From Bacteroidales bacterium UBA2712 (GTDB lineage: Bacteria > Bacteroidota > Bacteroidia > Bacteroidales > Paludibacteraceae): a stretch of DNA of 64,000 nucleotides. Positions 16,298 through 23,684 of the stretch are shown here, in pieces; position 1 is the stretch's first letter, and the number at the start of each line of letters is the position of its first letter. Location: the NCBI GenBank assembly GCA_002354055.1, contig DEKW01000011.1, positions 1-64,000 of the forward strand. Reading direction: 5' to 3'. The notes below the pieces were generated by a model. It was not told the DNA's origin, searched no databases, and saw only the letters and a program-made list of their open reading frames with translations. A program made the position numbers and the translations under genes.

Positions 16298-17056
16298 TTA
16301 TCTTAGCAGCAGGTCTTTCAGCTTGATTTGCGGATGGCGGTATTGACGTTCTTTGCGAGTCTCTTGACCGTTCGTACGGAAAGCCTGTTGCGCACAGGCA
16401 TGGACGCAAGCGAGACACACGGTACAATGGTCTCCGGTGATCGCTTTATTGTCCGTCAGGCGAATGTTCTCCATCGGGCAGACGCGTACACAAGTGCCAC
16501 AACCGGTACACTTGTCCGCAATCACTTTCGGACCCAAACAATGAATCATACCTCGCTCCACAGCCGGACGGCCGAGAAGCCATGAGAGGAGACCGAACCA
16601 ACTATAGTGCAGCACGTGGCTCTCTTCCTCCAGTTCGCGGATGATTTGCTCCATGCGAGCCGGCACACGTTCGAACTTACCCAACTGTTTGTTGGGATTG
16701 CGTCCGAAAGCCAGCGCACTGTTATCGGGTACGCTCACCTTATGGCTGTATGCCAGTTCGATACCTTTCTCGCGTAATATGCGACGCAACACCCAGATGC
16801 AGTTGCCCGCCGCGCTGCCGCACGTGACGACCGTAAAGACGTAAGACTGCGGGCTGATTTTCAATCGCGAAATCATTTCGGGCATTGCGGGTGGCAGATT
16901 GAAATCGTACGTCGGAAAGACCAGACCGGTACGTTTCTCACTCGTCAAGTCCTGCCGAACCGCTTCAATCAGCGGCATGAGCTGCTCGTTCAGCCGTTCT
17001 GCCAATTGTCGTGCAACGGCGAGACTGTTTCCTGTTGCTGAAAAATAAAGAATCAT
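16298..17056 (-). CDS. EFR1-type flavodoxin-ferredoxin fusion
   Basis: The 252-residue protein joins an N-terminal flavodoxin domain (MILYFSATGNSLAVARQLA is the FMN loop) to a C-terminal two-cluster ferredoxin. The cluster motifs are CTGCGTCVRVCP (about residues 194-205) and CTVCLACVHACAQ (about 221-233). This is the EFR1 / EFR-type architecture, used for low-potential electron transfer in anaerobes. Partner proteins are not identified by context. It lies 117 bp after the thioesterase gene and probably shares its promoter. The hsp20 control sites begin just past its stop. Confidence 0.92.
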   Translation of the reverse strand: MILYFSATGNSLAVARQLAERLNEQLMPLIEAVRQDLTSEKRTGLVFPTYDFNLPPAMPEMISRLKISPQSYVFTVVTCGSAAGNCIWVLRRILREKGIELAYSHKVSVPDNSALAFGRNPNKQLGKFERVPARMEQIIRELEEESHVLHYSWFGLLSWLLGRPAVERGMIHCLGPKVIADKCTGCGTCVRVCPMENIRLTDNKAITGDHCTVCLACVHACAQQAFRTNGQETRKERQYRHPQIKLKDLLLR

Positions 17057-17173
17057 ACTATTTTATGCTATCTTATGCTATCTTCCTGCTGTATAACCGC
17101 GCTATACTCTCACCAAAGCCCTTTGTGTCCCTGTTGAGCCAGCGCAACCGCGGTGTCATAGCCGTTTAAACTA
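17057..17173 (-). other. spacer with possible gene remnant
   Basis: The minus strand after the thioesterase stop can be read as NGYDTAVALAQQGHKGLW followed by a stop, which looks like the C-terminal helix of a Rossmann-like or rhodanese-like protein. No upstream part of such a gene is present. A TAAGATAGCA word also repeats near 17060-17085. It may be a decayed gene end or chance. Confidence 0.2.
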
Positions 17174-17977
17174 TTATTTTCTCGATGCGTGGACAGAGAC
17201 GTCTATCTGTTCCTTACGCGGGATCCATTCGGAATAGACCTGCGCGGCGGTCTCGGCATCGTTGCGAGCGATGGTATGGAGATAGCGATAGACGGGCTCG
17301 TCCGTCTCATTAGGCAATAAGTTCAAACGGCATAAAAGCGTATCCCCCAAGAAGGTCTCTTTGAGCCAATGAATAGCCAAACACCGGATGGCATGCGCGT
17401 CCATGAACGCCTCGTCCGCCGACTGCATGGCGATAGAGAGGTACGTGCGGTTGTTGACGTGACCGTTGAAATCGAGATTGATCGGGTTGACACGGTGCTC
17501 TATCTGTTGGAGCGGTGTGCCGTCCGTCGGAAAACGGCGTTTCTTGTGAGTCTCGGAGGTCATCTCCGGCAGGACGGGTATCTGTGGTTGGAAAGGTGTC
17601 ATGGGCGCAAGACGATGGGCCTCCGTGTCGAGGAGCGTCCAACAGCCGTAGCCGTGTGCCACCTCTACCCCATCCGACCGACGCACGCGGAACTCGGCAT
17701 AGAGACGGAGTGCCCCCACTTCGCTGTTCCAAACGGTAACATCAATATCATCCGACCAGAGAGCTGTCTGTTCTTCAAACCACGCGTTGAACTCCGTAAT
17801 GACCCAGATGCGGTTCTGCTTGACCACATCAAAAGCAGCAAGATGCAGGCACGACATATAGCGTGCCCAGCAATCTTGATAATAAAGCAGGACGGCATTC
17901 GGCGTCATCCGGTAACGCGTGTCCATATCCGCTGCCGTGAGCGAATAACGATGGGTGTATTGATCAAGGTCTTTCAT
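17174..17977 (-). CDS. acyl-ACP thioesterase
   Basis: A 267-residue double-hotdog thioesterase of the FatA/FatB type, which releases fatty acids from acyl carrier protein. The first hotdog has YRMTPNAVLLYYQDCWARY and WVITEFNAWFE. The second holds the catalytic-type block NLDFNGHVNNRTYLSIAMQS near residue 173, with conserved Asn and His. The length is typical for Bacteroidota. It has its own promoter 26 bp before the ATG. The chain-length preference cannot be told from sequence. Confidence 0.92.
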   Translation of the reverse strand: MKDLDQYTHRYSLTAADMDTRYRMTPNAVLLYYQDCWARYMSCLHLAAFDVVKQNRIWVITEFNAWFEEQTALWSDDIDVTVWNSEVGALRLYAEFRVRRSDGVEVAHGYGCWTLLDTEAHRLAPMTPFQPQIPVLPEMTSETHKKRRFPTDGTPLQQIEHRVNPINLDFNGHVNNRTYLSIAMQSADEAFMDAHAIRCLAIHWLKETFLGDTLLCRLNLLPNETDEPVYRYLHTIARNDAETAAQVYSEWIPRKEQIDVSVHASRK

Positions 17978-18002
17978 AATTAAACTTTCATGATTTTGCG
18001 TG

Positions 18003-18033
18003 CAAAATTACAAAAAAAATCCCACATACGCAA
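18003..18033 (-). promoter_or_regulatory. Bacteroidota promoter for the thioesterase gene
   Basis: TTG (18031-18033), 20-nt spacer, TAATTTTG (18003-18010) on the minus strand. It lies inside the terminator stem of the upstream flavoprotein gene. Confidence 0.8.
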
Positions 18034-18053
18034 GAGGTAGTGGGATTTTTTTT
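18012..18053 (-). terminator. terminator overlapping the thioesterase promoter
   Basis: A perfect 14-bp inverted repeat: eight A plus TCCCAC (18012-18025) pairs with GTGGGA plus eight T (18040-18053). It lies 22 bp after the flavoprotein stop. The promoter TTG and most of the spacer lie within it. Confidence 0.85.
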
Positions 18054-18075
18054 GAAATAGCAGGCTGATTTTTTC

Positions 18076-18618
18076 TTATATGTTTTTGCCTAATTCGTAC
18101 GCCTTTTGCAGTTTGGCGTTGCCGGAAATCTCTTTCGGATCATTCACTCCGCCGCAGAACAAATGTCCTTTGAGCGCACATTTCTCGTAACAATCAATCC
18201 ATCCTTGCAGACCGCTCTCGGCGCGTTTGGGTGTGAACTCCTCGTCCTCGGCAGCGGTGGTCAGCAGATAGATGTCGCGGAACTTGTAATCCTTCGGGTA
18301 CATGGCGTTCATCCGGTCGATAAGGGTCTTCATCTGACCCGACATCTCATAGTAATAAATCGGCGTTGCCCAGCAAACGACATCGGCATTGAGCACGGAC
18401 TCCATGATTGCCGGCACATCGTCCTTGAACACACACGCGCCTGTCTCCTGACACTTGAGACAACCGATACAGAACTTTATCTCCTTGCCGCGAAGCGAGA
18501 TCAATTCCACTTCATGTCCGGCACTCTTGGCGCCTTCAGCAAACTGCTCTGCCATCGCGTGGCTGTTCGATCCTGCACGGAGAGAGGTTGAGATAACAAC
18601 GACTTTTTTATTTGACAT
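18076..18618 (-). CDS. iron-sulfur flavoprotein-like NAD(P)H oxidoreductase
   Basis: A 180-residue NADPH-dependent FMN reductase family protein. The flavin loop is STSLRAGSNSHAMA, the cluster-type motif C-x2-C-x2-C-x5-C is FCIGCLKCQETGACVF (about residues 49-64), and WATPIYYYEMSGQMK follows. It is the second of three similar proteins in the window. It is preceded by a GGATATT heptamer array that separates it from the alpha/beta hydrolase gene. The physiological electron acceptor is unknown. Confidence 0.87.
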   Translation of the reverse strand: MSNKKVVVISTSLRAGSNSHAMAEQFAEGAKSAGHEVELISLRGKEIKFCIGCLKCQETGACVFKDDVPAIMESVLNADVVCWATPIYYYEMSGQMKTLIDRMNAMYPKDYKFRDIYLLTTAAEDEEFTPKRAESGLQGWIDCYEKCALKGHLFCGGVNDPKEISGNAKLQKAYELGKNI

Positions 18619-18619
18619 T

Positions 18620-18640
18620 GGATATTGGATATTGGATATT
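18620..18640. repeat. heptamer array GGATATT x3
   Basis: Three exact copies of GGATATT lie between the flavoprotein start and the hydrolase stop. Confidence 0.8.
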
Positions 18641-18649
18641 TGAGATATC

Positions 18650-19741
18650 TTACTTTAGATTCTTGTTGAAGAACTCCGCTAATTTGTCCCAGGGAATGAG
18701 GTTCTTGGGTTCGCCTTTACCTGCCGGTTCGGTATAGCCGCCGTCATAGAGGTCGCAATGCGAGGCATCCGGAATGATAAGGAGCTCTTTGTTTTCGGGA
18801 CAAGGATTCGGAGCGACCACGGTTTTGTAGCCTTCTGCCTTGCCGTCCACCATATAATGGTACGCCGCTTCGCCGAAATAACGGCTATGTGCGTCCGCGC
18901 CGTGCATGATCAGAACGGCAGAACGGATCTCGTTGATGTAATACAGGAAACGGCTGTTAGCATATGCCTGCGTGCCGATGACACGCCAACCGTCATTCGA
19001 GTTACCGGAACGGGCGTGATAACCACGGGCGGTCTTGTAGTAATCGTGGTAGTCCTTGACGAACTGCGGTGCATCGTCCGGCAGTGGGTCTATCACGCCT
19101 CCTGCCATAGCAGCAGGGTCTGCAAGACGTTGTGCGGCGAGTGCCACACGCGCTTCGTGACGCGCCTCTTCGGTGTCAGCGGAATCGAAATAACCGTTGC
19201 CCGACACACGCGTCATGTCGTACATCGTCGAAACTACCGTCGCTTTGATACGCGTATCCGCTGCCGCCGCATTGAGGGCAATACCGCCCCACCCGCATAT
19301 TCCGATGATACCAATTCTATCAGCATCCACTTCGGGCAGTTTAGAAAGGTAATCCACCGCCGCCATGAAGTCCTCGGTATTGATGTCCGGCGATGCCGTG
19401 CGTCTCGGTTCACCCGAACTCTCGCCGGTAAAAGAAGGATCAAAAGCCAAAGCCACAAACCCGCGCTCCGCCATCTTCATCGCATACAGACCTGAACTCT
19501 GCTCTTTGGTTGCGCCGAAAGGACCGGACACCGCGATAGCCGGAAGACCGCTTTGCTGACAGACCGTTTCACTGACAGACCGCTCCGCTGACAGACCGTC
19601 CTGCGGACTGACAGACTTAGGCGTGTAAAGATCGCCCACCAAGGTGAAGCCGTATTGGGTCTTGAAGGATACCTTTTTGTGGCTTACTTTCTCGCTAAGC
19701 GGGAAGACCCCTGACCATTTGTTCATTTGTTCATTTACCAT
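18650..19741 (-). CDS. alpha/beta hydrolase (YcjY-like) with repeat-built N-terminus
   Basis: A 363-residue alpha/beta hydrolase. Motifs are GLYAMKMAERGFVALAFDPS, the nucleophile elbow GIICGWGG-like (IGICGWGGIAL, about residues 147-157, Cys at the nucleophile position), LIMHGADAHSR and the C-terminal HCDLYDGG histidine. This resembles YcjY/dienelactone-type enzymes; the substrate is unknown. Two parts derive from repeats. The N-terminal MVNEQMNKWSG is encoded by the TTCATTTG array that also gives the ATG. Residues about 43-63 (SVSPQDGLSAERSVSETVCQ) are encoded by the CTGACAGACC repeat. The acetyltransferase stop lies 5 bp upstream. Confidence 0.82.
   Translation of the reverse strand: MVNEQMNKWSGVFPLSEKVSHKKVSFKTQYGFTLVGDLYTPKSVSPQDGLSAERSVSETVCQQSGLPAIAVSGPFGATKEQSSGLYAMKMAERGFVALAFDPSFTGESSGEPRRTASPDINTEDFMAAVDYLSKLPEVDADRIGIIGICGWGGIALNAAAADTRIKATVVSTMYDMTRVSGNGYFDSADTEEARHEARVALAAQRLADPAAMAGGVIDPLPDDAPQFVKDYHDYYKTARGYHARSGNSNDGWRVIGTQAYANSRFLYYINEIRSAVLIMHGADAHSRYFGEAAYHYMVDGKAEGYKTVVAPNPCPENKELLIIPDASHCDLYDGGYTEPAGKGEPKNLIPWDKLAEFFNKNLK
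19555..19616. repeat. CTGACAGACC repeat inside the hydrolase gene
   Basis: The word CTGACAGAC occurs four times, separated by short spacers such as CGCTCCG and CGTCCTGCGGA. The 20-mer at 19576-19595 is identical to the one in rdgB (1233-1252). Confidence 0.85.
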
Positions 19742-19754
19742 TTGTTCATTTGAT
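19715..19754. repeat. octamer array (TTCATTTG) at the hydrolase start
   Basis: CCATTTG, TTCATTTG, TTCATTTA, CCATTTG and TTCATTTG lie in a row. On the minus strand they read AAATGAAC-type words and provide the ATG of the hydrolase and the stop region of the acetyltransferase. Confidence 0.8.
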
Positions 19755-20297
19755 TATTCTGGCGGGATTGCCGGCAACGACGACATCATCTGGGATGTCA
19801 TGCGTGACGACCGAACCGGCTCCAACGATCACACGGTTTCCGATGGTGACACCCGGACAAACGATTACTCCTCCGCCCAGCCAGCAGTCATCGCCGATGC
19901 GTATCGGCAGTCCTGTCTCTATCGTCTGGCGGCGCTCCATATAATCATGCGGATGGTCGGGCGTCAGCAGTTGGCAGTTGGGGCCGATAAGCGTGTGGGC
20001 GCCGATGGTGATACCGCCGCCGTCCAGAAAGACACCATTGAAATTGACCATCGAGCCTTCGCCGATGGAGATACGGTTGCCGTGGTCGCAATGGAAAGGT
20101 GGGCAGATGATCACTGACGGGTGCGCATCGGGAATGAGAGCTTTGATACAACGGTGCAACTCGTCCATATCCCATGCGCCGCATTGATTGAGATCCCGCA
20201 TGGCATAATACGCCCGCAGGATATTCGCTTGAACTTCCTTGTCCGTATAATCATACGGCATGTTATGAAGCATTTTTTCGTATTCTGTCATATTCAT
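19746..20297 (-). CDS. maltose/galactoside-type O-acetyltransferase
   Basis: A left-handed beta-helix acetyltransferase of about 183 residues that transfers acetyl from acetyl-CoA to sugars, with hexapeptide repeats from about residue 70 on. The N-terminal Mac domain is MTEYEKMLHNMPYDYTDKE. Further motifs are NGVFLDGGGITIGAHTLIGP, LLTPDHPHDYMERRQ (catalytic His) and VTIGNRVIVGAGSVVT. The ATG at 20297 (or 20291) fits the family start; the open frame extends further without similarity. In this family the natural substrate is often unknown. Confidence 0.93.
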   Translation of the reverse strand: MNMTEYEKMLHNMPYDYTDKEVQANILRAYYAMRDLNQCGAWDMDELHRCIKALIPDAHPSVIICPPFHCDHGNRISIGEGSMVNFNGVFLDGGGITIGAHTLIGPNCQLLTPDHPHDYMERRQTIETGLPIRIGDDCWLGGGVIVCPGVTIGNRVIVGAGSVVTHDIPDDVVVAGNPARIIK

Positions 20298-20359
20298 TTC
20301 TATTAGTGCCCTCTTACAAACTGTCCTTCGGGCTGGTACTCCATGAAGCAAGTGTCATC

Positions 20360-22957
20360 CTAGCGTTCAAAGAGGCGCAAAAGGAACATTTTCTTTCTGC
20401 CAGCTTCGCCGGAATATGGATGCTCGCGGAGCGGGAGGTTGAAATGCGTGCTGCCTTTGAGGACGGTCTGCGGATGTGTGAACTCGCGGAAACCCCATTC
20501 GCCGTGGTATGCGCCCATGCCGGAATGACCTGTTCCGTTGAACGGCACCCCTTTGACCATCATATGGATGCAGACCTCGTTGATGCAACCGCCGCCGAAT
20601 TGCTGTGTTTGCATGACGCGGTTTGCCCAGCGCATATTCTTCGTGAAGAGGTACATGGCTAACGGGTGTTCGCGGTCAGCAATCACATCCATCAGTTCAT
20701 CCACTTCCGCGTCCTTGAACGGCACGATGGGCAACAGCGGACAGAAGAGTTCGTGTTGCACGATATGTTCGTTGATACCGACCGGGTAGATCATCGTCGG
20801 TGCGTACTTGCGCGTCGCTTTATCTCCCACACCGCCGAACACGATGCGCTCGCGGTATTCGTCAGCCAACTTGGCGCACTTGTCGTACGCCGCGTCGGTA
20901 ATCATTTTCGGATATTCGGGGTTTGTCTCTGCGTGCTCGCCTATTTGGGCGATAAAGGCTTTCTTTAGCTCTTTCATAAACGCCTCAGCGACCTCTTCTG
21001 CCACCGCTATCTGGTTGATATTGATGCATATCTGTCCGGCGTTGGTCAGTTTGAAGAAGGCGATTTTACGGGCTGCATCTTTGAGGTCTGCATCAGCTCT
21101 GACGACACACCAGTTGCCCGTCTCTCCTCCTAACTCCAGCGCGACAGGCGTGAGGTTCTTCGCTGCCTCTGCCAGCACGTGCTTACCCACAGCCGGCGAA
21201 CCGGTGTAGAAAATCTTGTCGAAGCGCTGTGCCAGACAGATGTCCGCCACGTCATGTCCGCCGTCGATGAGCGTTATGTACTCCGGCGGAAACACCTCCG
21301 CGAAGAACCGTTTGAGAACCGCTGTGCAGGCTGCGGACTTGGAACTGGACTTAACGACCACCGTGTTGCCGCCGCACATCGCTGCGGCTACCACGCCGAT
21401 GGTGAGTAGAATAGGGAAGTTAAACGGACTGATGACCAGCGAGACGCCATACGGCATCTTATAGACCTTGGTCACGATACTCGGGAAACACATCAGTCCG
21501 CTGAAATGCCATTCCGGGCGTGCCCATCGGCGAAGACCGCTAATCATCTCGTTGATCTCAACAATAATCGGTCCGACATCGCACAGGTATGCTTCCACTT
21601 CGCTTCTGCCCAAGTCTTCCGCCAAAGCCGCCGTGAACTCGTCCGCATGGGCAATCACCGCCGCTTTGAGGCGTTTGAGTTGCTGAATACGCCACTTAAC
21701 GGGCAAAGTCTGCCCTGTACGGAAGAAACGCCGCTGTGCTGCCACAATCTCACGAATCCGCGATTCGTCATGTGTGATTTGTAATTGGTGATTTGTGATT
21801 TTGACAAGCACCGCCTTGATATCTTCTTCGCTCAACGTCACAGGAGCCGAGTAATTGATCGAATCGGCGGCAATCATAGGAATGAGTTGCTCGTGGTCGC
21901 AAGTGCGCACAGGCGATTGGAGTTGGTCCATTGAGCAAGTGTGCATCAGTTCGCGGACGGCTTGCAGGAAATCCGGCACGCCGCAGTATTGGGCAATCCG
22001 TTCGTATCGCTCCCGGCACGCCTCTTGCTGGAACTCGAGTATCGGCATGAGCATAAGCGAAATAGCCTGACCATGAGGCATATGGTATTTGGCGCCTATG
22101 CTGTGCGCGAAAGCGTGTACGTAACCGGCTAACTGCGTATTGATGGCATTACCGCCGTACATCGCCGCCCGACACATCGCCAGACGCGCTTCGTTGTTCT
22201 CCGGCTCACGTAGGACAACCGGCAGGTTCTCCAATATCAGTTTGATGCCCTCCAACGACATCTGCATATCTTCTTCATCCACATCCGTATCGCTGATAGC
22301 GCCCTCGATGCAATGACTCAGAGCATCTATGCCGCAGGCCGCTGTAACGGATTGCGGGGCATGAATCGTCAGTTCGCTGTCGTGAATCACATGCGTCACG
22401 TTGAGCCCGATAAGCACGGTGGAACTCTTGGCGCCCTGATCGTTCGTCACCACGGCTCCAACGGTCAGTTCGGCGCCTGTTCCGGCAGTCGAAGGAACCA
22501 TAATCAGCGGCAGTGTGCTTCCGGGAACCGGCAGGAACTTCAGCAGCAAGGCTTTCATGGGCAGATGAGGCATCTTCACGCTGGCGGCAATCATCTTACA
22601 ACTGTCCATCACACTTCCGCCACCAAGGGCGATGATGCACTCTGCATGGCTCTCTATCGCTAATTGACGGCCTGCCTCAATGATAGCTATGTTCGGTTCT
22701 GTATGGATGTCATCATAGACGGAATAGCTTACTTGAACCGCATCCAACGAAGCCGTAATAGCTTTCGCATAGCCCAAATCGCTCAGCGTGCGGTCCGTAA
22801 CCAACAGTACATGCTGGTAGCCGGCTTTTCGGCAGATCTCGCCAATCTGCGATCTTGCTGACAGACCTTCCGTCACTTCCGGCTCTGGCAGGGGAATCGT
22901 GTGAATCACTTTACCCGGCAACCGGTGAATCTGTTTCCTAAAATAATAGGTATTCAT
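20360..22957 (-). CDS. fused Fe-alcohol dehydrogenase and aldehyde dehydrogenase (ADH-ALDH)
   Basis: An 865-residue two-domain protein. Residues about 1-385 are an iron-type alcohol dehydrogenase: GGGSVMDSCKM, PSTAGTGAELT, metal ligands in IDALSHCIEG and VHAFAHSIGAKYHMPHGQA. Residues about 397-865 are a class-3 type aldehyde dehydrogenase: SPFNFPILLTIG, ALELGGETGNWCVV and the catalytic cysteine in NAGQICIN. The order is the reverse of AdhE. The join, ITNHQLQITH (about 386-395), is encoded by a heptamer array, so a repeat seems to have fused two genes. The ATG at 22957 is chosen because the upstream TTG start would lie in the promoter. It probably interconverts alcohol, aldehyde and acid. A TetR gene precedes it. 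Confidence 0.88.
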   Translation of the reverse strand: MNTYYFRKQIHRLPGKVIHTIPLPEPEVTEGLSARSQIGEICRKAGYQHVLLVTDRTLSDLGYAKAITASLDAVQVSYSVYDDIHTEPNIAIIEAGRQLAIESHAECIIALGGGSVMDSCKMIAASVKMPHLPMKALLLKFLPVPGSTLPLIMVPSTAGTGAELTVGAVVTNDQGAKSSTVLIGLNVTHVIHDSELTIHAPQSVTAACGIDALSHCIEGAISDTDVDEEDMQMSLEGIKLILENLPVVLREPENNEARLAMCRAAMYGGNAINTQLAGYVHAFAHSIGAKYHMPHGQAISLMLMPILEFQQEACRERYERIAQYCGVPDFLQAVRELMHTCSMDQLQSPVRTCDHEQLIPMIAADSINYSAPVTLSEEDIKAVLVKITNHQLQITHDESRIREIVAAQRRFFRTGQTLPVKWRIQQLKRLKAAVIAHADEFTAALAEDLGRSEVEAYLCDVGPIIVEINEMISGLRRWARPEWHFSGLMCFPSIVTKVYKMPYGVSLVISPFNFPILLTIGVVAAAMCGGNTVVVKSSSKSAACTAVLKRFFAEVFPPEYITLIDGGHDVADICLAQRFDKIFYTGSPAVGKHVLAEAAKNLTPVALELGGETGNWCVVRADADLKDAARKIAFFKLTNAGQICININQIAVAEEVAEAFMKELKKAFIAQIGEHAETNPEYPKMITDAAYDKCAKLADEYRERIVFGGVGDKATRKYAPTMIYPVGINEHIVQHELFCPLLPIVPFKDAEVDELMDVIADREHPLAMYLFTKNMRWANRVMQTQQFGGGCINEVCIHMMVKGVPFNGTGHSGMGAYHGEWGFREFTHPQTVLKGSTHFNLPLREHPYSGEAGRKKMFLLRLFER
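21774..21801. repeat. heptamer array (GTGATTT) at the ADH-ALDH junction
   Basis: GTGATTT, GTAATTG, GTGATTT, GTGATTT. Read on the minus strand it encodes the linker between the alcohol and aldehyde dehydrogenase domains. Confidence 0.9.
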
Positions 22958-22978
22958 GGTGGTAATCAATTTTGAGCG

Positions 22979-22986
22979 CAAATTTA
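22979..22986 (-). promoter_or_regulatory. probable -7 box of the ADH-ALDH gene
   Basis: TAAATTTG on the minus strand, 21 bp before the ATG and overlapping the TetR stop region. The -33 position lacks a clear TTG, so this is a weaker or regulated promoter. Confidence 0.45.
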
Positions 22987-23616
22987 CGGTTTAAGAATCT
23001 TTTTGACCATGCGGATGACTTCGGATTTCCGATGGGCTATATACTCCCGCACTTGGTCGTCCGTTTGCGAGAGCAGGTCTTGGAACATCGGCAGGGAGAC
23101 GAACGTGAAGACCGTCAGCGAAGCGATAGTAATCATCAGATCGAAGGGGTCGATTTTGGTAATATGCCCGGCTTGCTGCTCCTGCTTGAGACGTGCGTCA
23201 AACTGCATATAGAGCATCGCATAAGTGGGATTCTTGACGAATTTCTCCCGCATGTACTTGCGGCGCTCGGGGTTGTTGACCAACTCTTCCAACACAAAGT
23301 ACGGCAACCGCGGATTGCTTGACAGCGCATCAAAATACATAGAGATAGCCTGCTCGATAAAGCGGTCAAACGATTCTTCGTTCGCCAGAGAGCGTCCGAT
23401 AACATTCAGAGCCGCCAAGACTTGCTCCAGAAAAATCTGTCGGAAGAGGTTCTCTTTCGTGCGGTAATAATAATGTACAAGTGCCTGCGTACAGCCGACC
23501 TCTTTTGCTATCTGCGTGGTCGATGTAGCCGCATAGCCCTGTTCGAAAAACAGCTGTTGCGCCACTTCGCGAATCCGCAGTTCCATCGAATCATTTACCA
23601 TTTTGTCATTTACCAT
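22984..23616 (-). CDS. TetR/AcrR family regulator
   Basis: A 210-residue TetR-type repressor. The N-terminal helix-turn-helix is AATSTTQIAKEVGCTQALVHYYYRTKENLF (helices about residues 29-58), followed by an all-helical ligand domain. The first ten residues, MVNDKMVNDS, come from a CATTTACCATTTT repeat that also supplies the start codon; MELRIREVAQQ at residue 11 could be the older start. It lies directly before the ADH-ALDH gene on the same strand, so it may control itself and that gene, perhaps in response to an aldehyde or alcohol (inference). Confidence 0.9.
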   Translation of the reverse strand: MVNDKMVNDSMELRIREVAQQLFFEQGYAATSTTQIAKEVGCTQALVHYYYRTKENLFRQIFLEQVLAALNVIGRSLANEESFDRFIEQAISMYFDALSSNPRLPYFVLEELVNNPERRKYMREKFVKNPTYAMLYMQFDARLKQEQQAGHITKIDPFDLMITIASLTVFTFVSLPMFQDLLSQTDDQVREYIAHRKSEVIRMVKKILKP

Positions 23617-23646
23617 TTTATCATTTATTTAGACATTTCGCCATTT
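23591..23646. repeat. CATTTACCATTTT repeat at the TetR start
   Basis: CATTTACCATTTTGT, CATTTACCATTTTAT, CATTTATTTAGA, CATTTCGC and CATTTGG occur in series. On the minus strand this is AAATGGTAAATG-type sequence with several ATG codons, one used as the TetR start. Confidence 0.75.
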
Positions 23647-23652
23647 GGTTTG

Positions 23653-23683
23653 CAAAGATAGTGCTTTTTTCGGACATGTGCAA
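23653..23683 (-). promoter_or_regulatory. Bacteroidota promoter for the TetR gene
   Basis: TTG (23681-23683), 20-nt spacer, TATCTTTG (23653-23660) on the minus strand, immediately after the stop of the dehydratase-related gene. Confidence 0.85.
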
Positions 23684-23684
23684 A

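Noticed and set aside
17074..17125. In-frame TGA after GHKGLW read as selenocysteine
   Set aside because: There is no SECIS-like hairpin and no gene upstream; a relic or chance is simpler.
22958..22981. TTG start for the ADH-ALDH gene
   Set aside because: It would lie inside the TAAATTTG promoter box; the ATG at 22957 is preferred.
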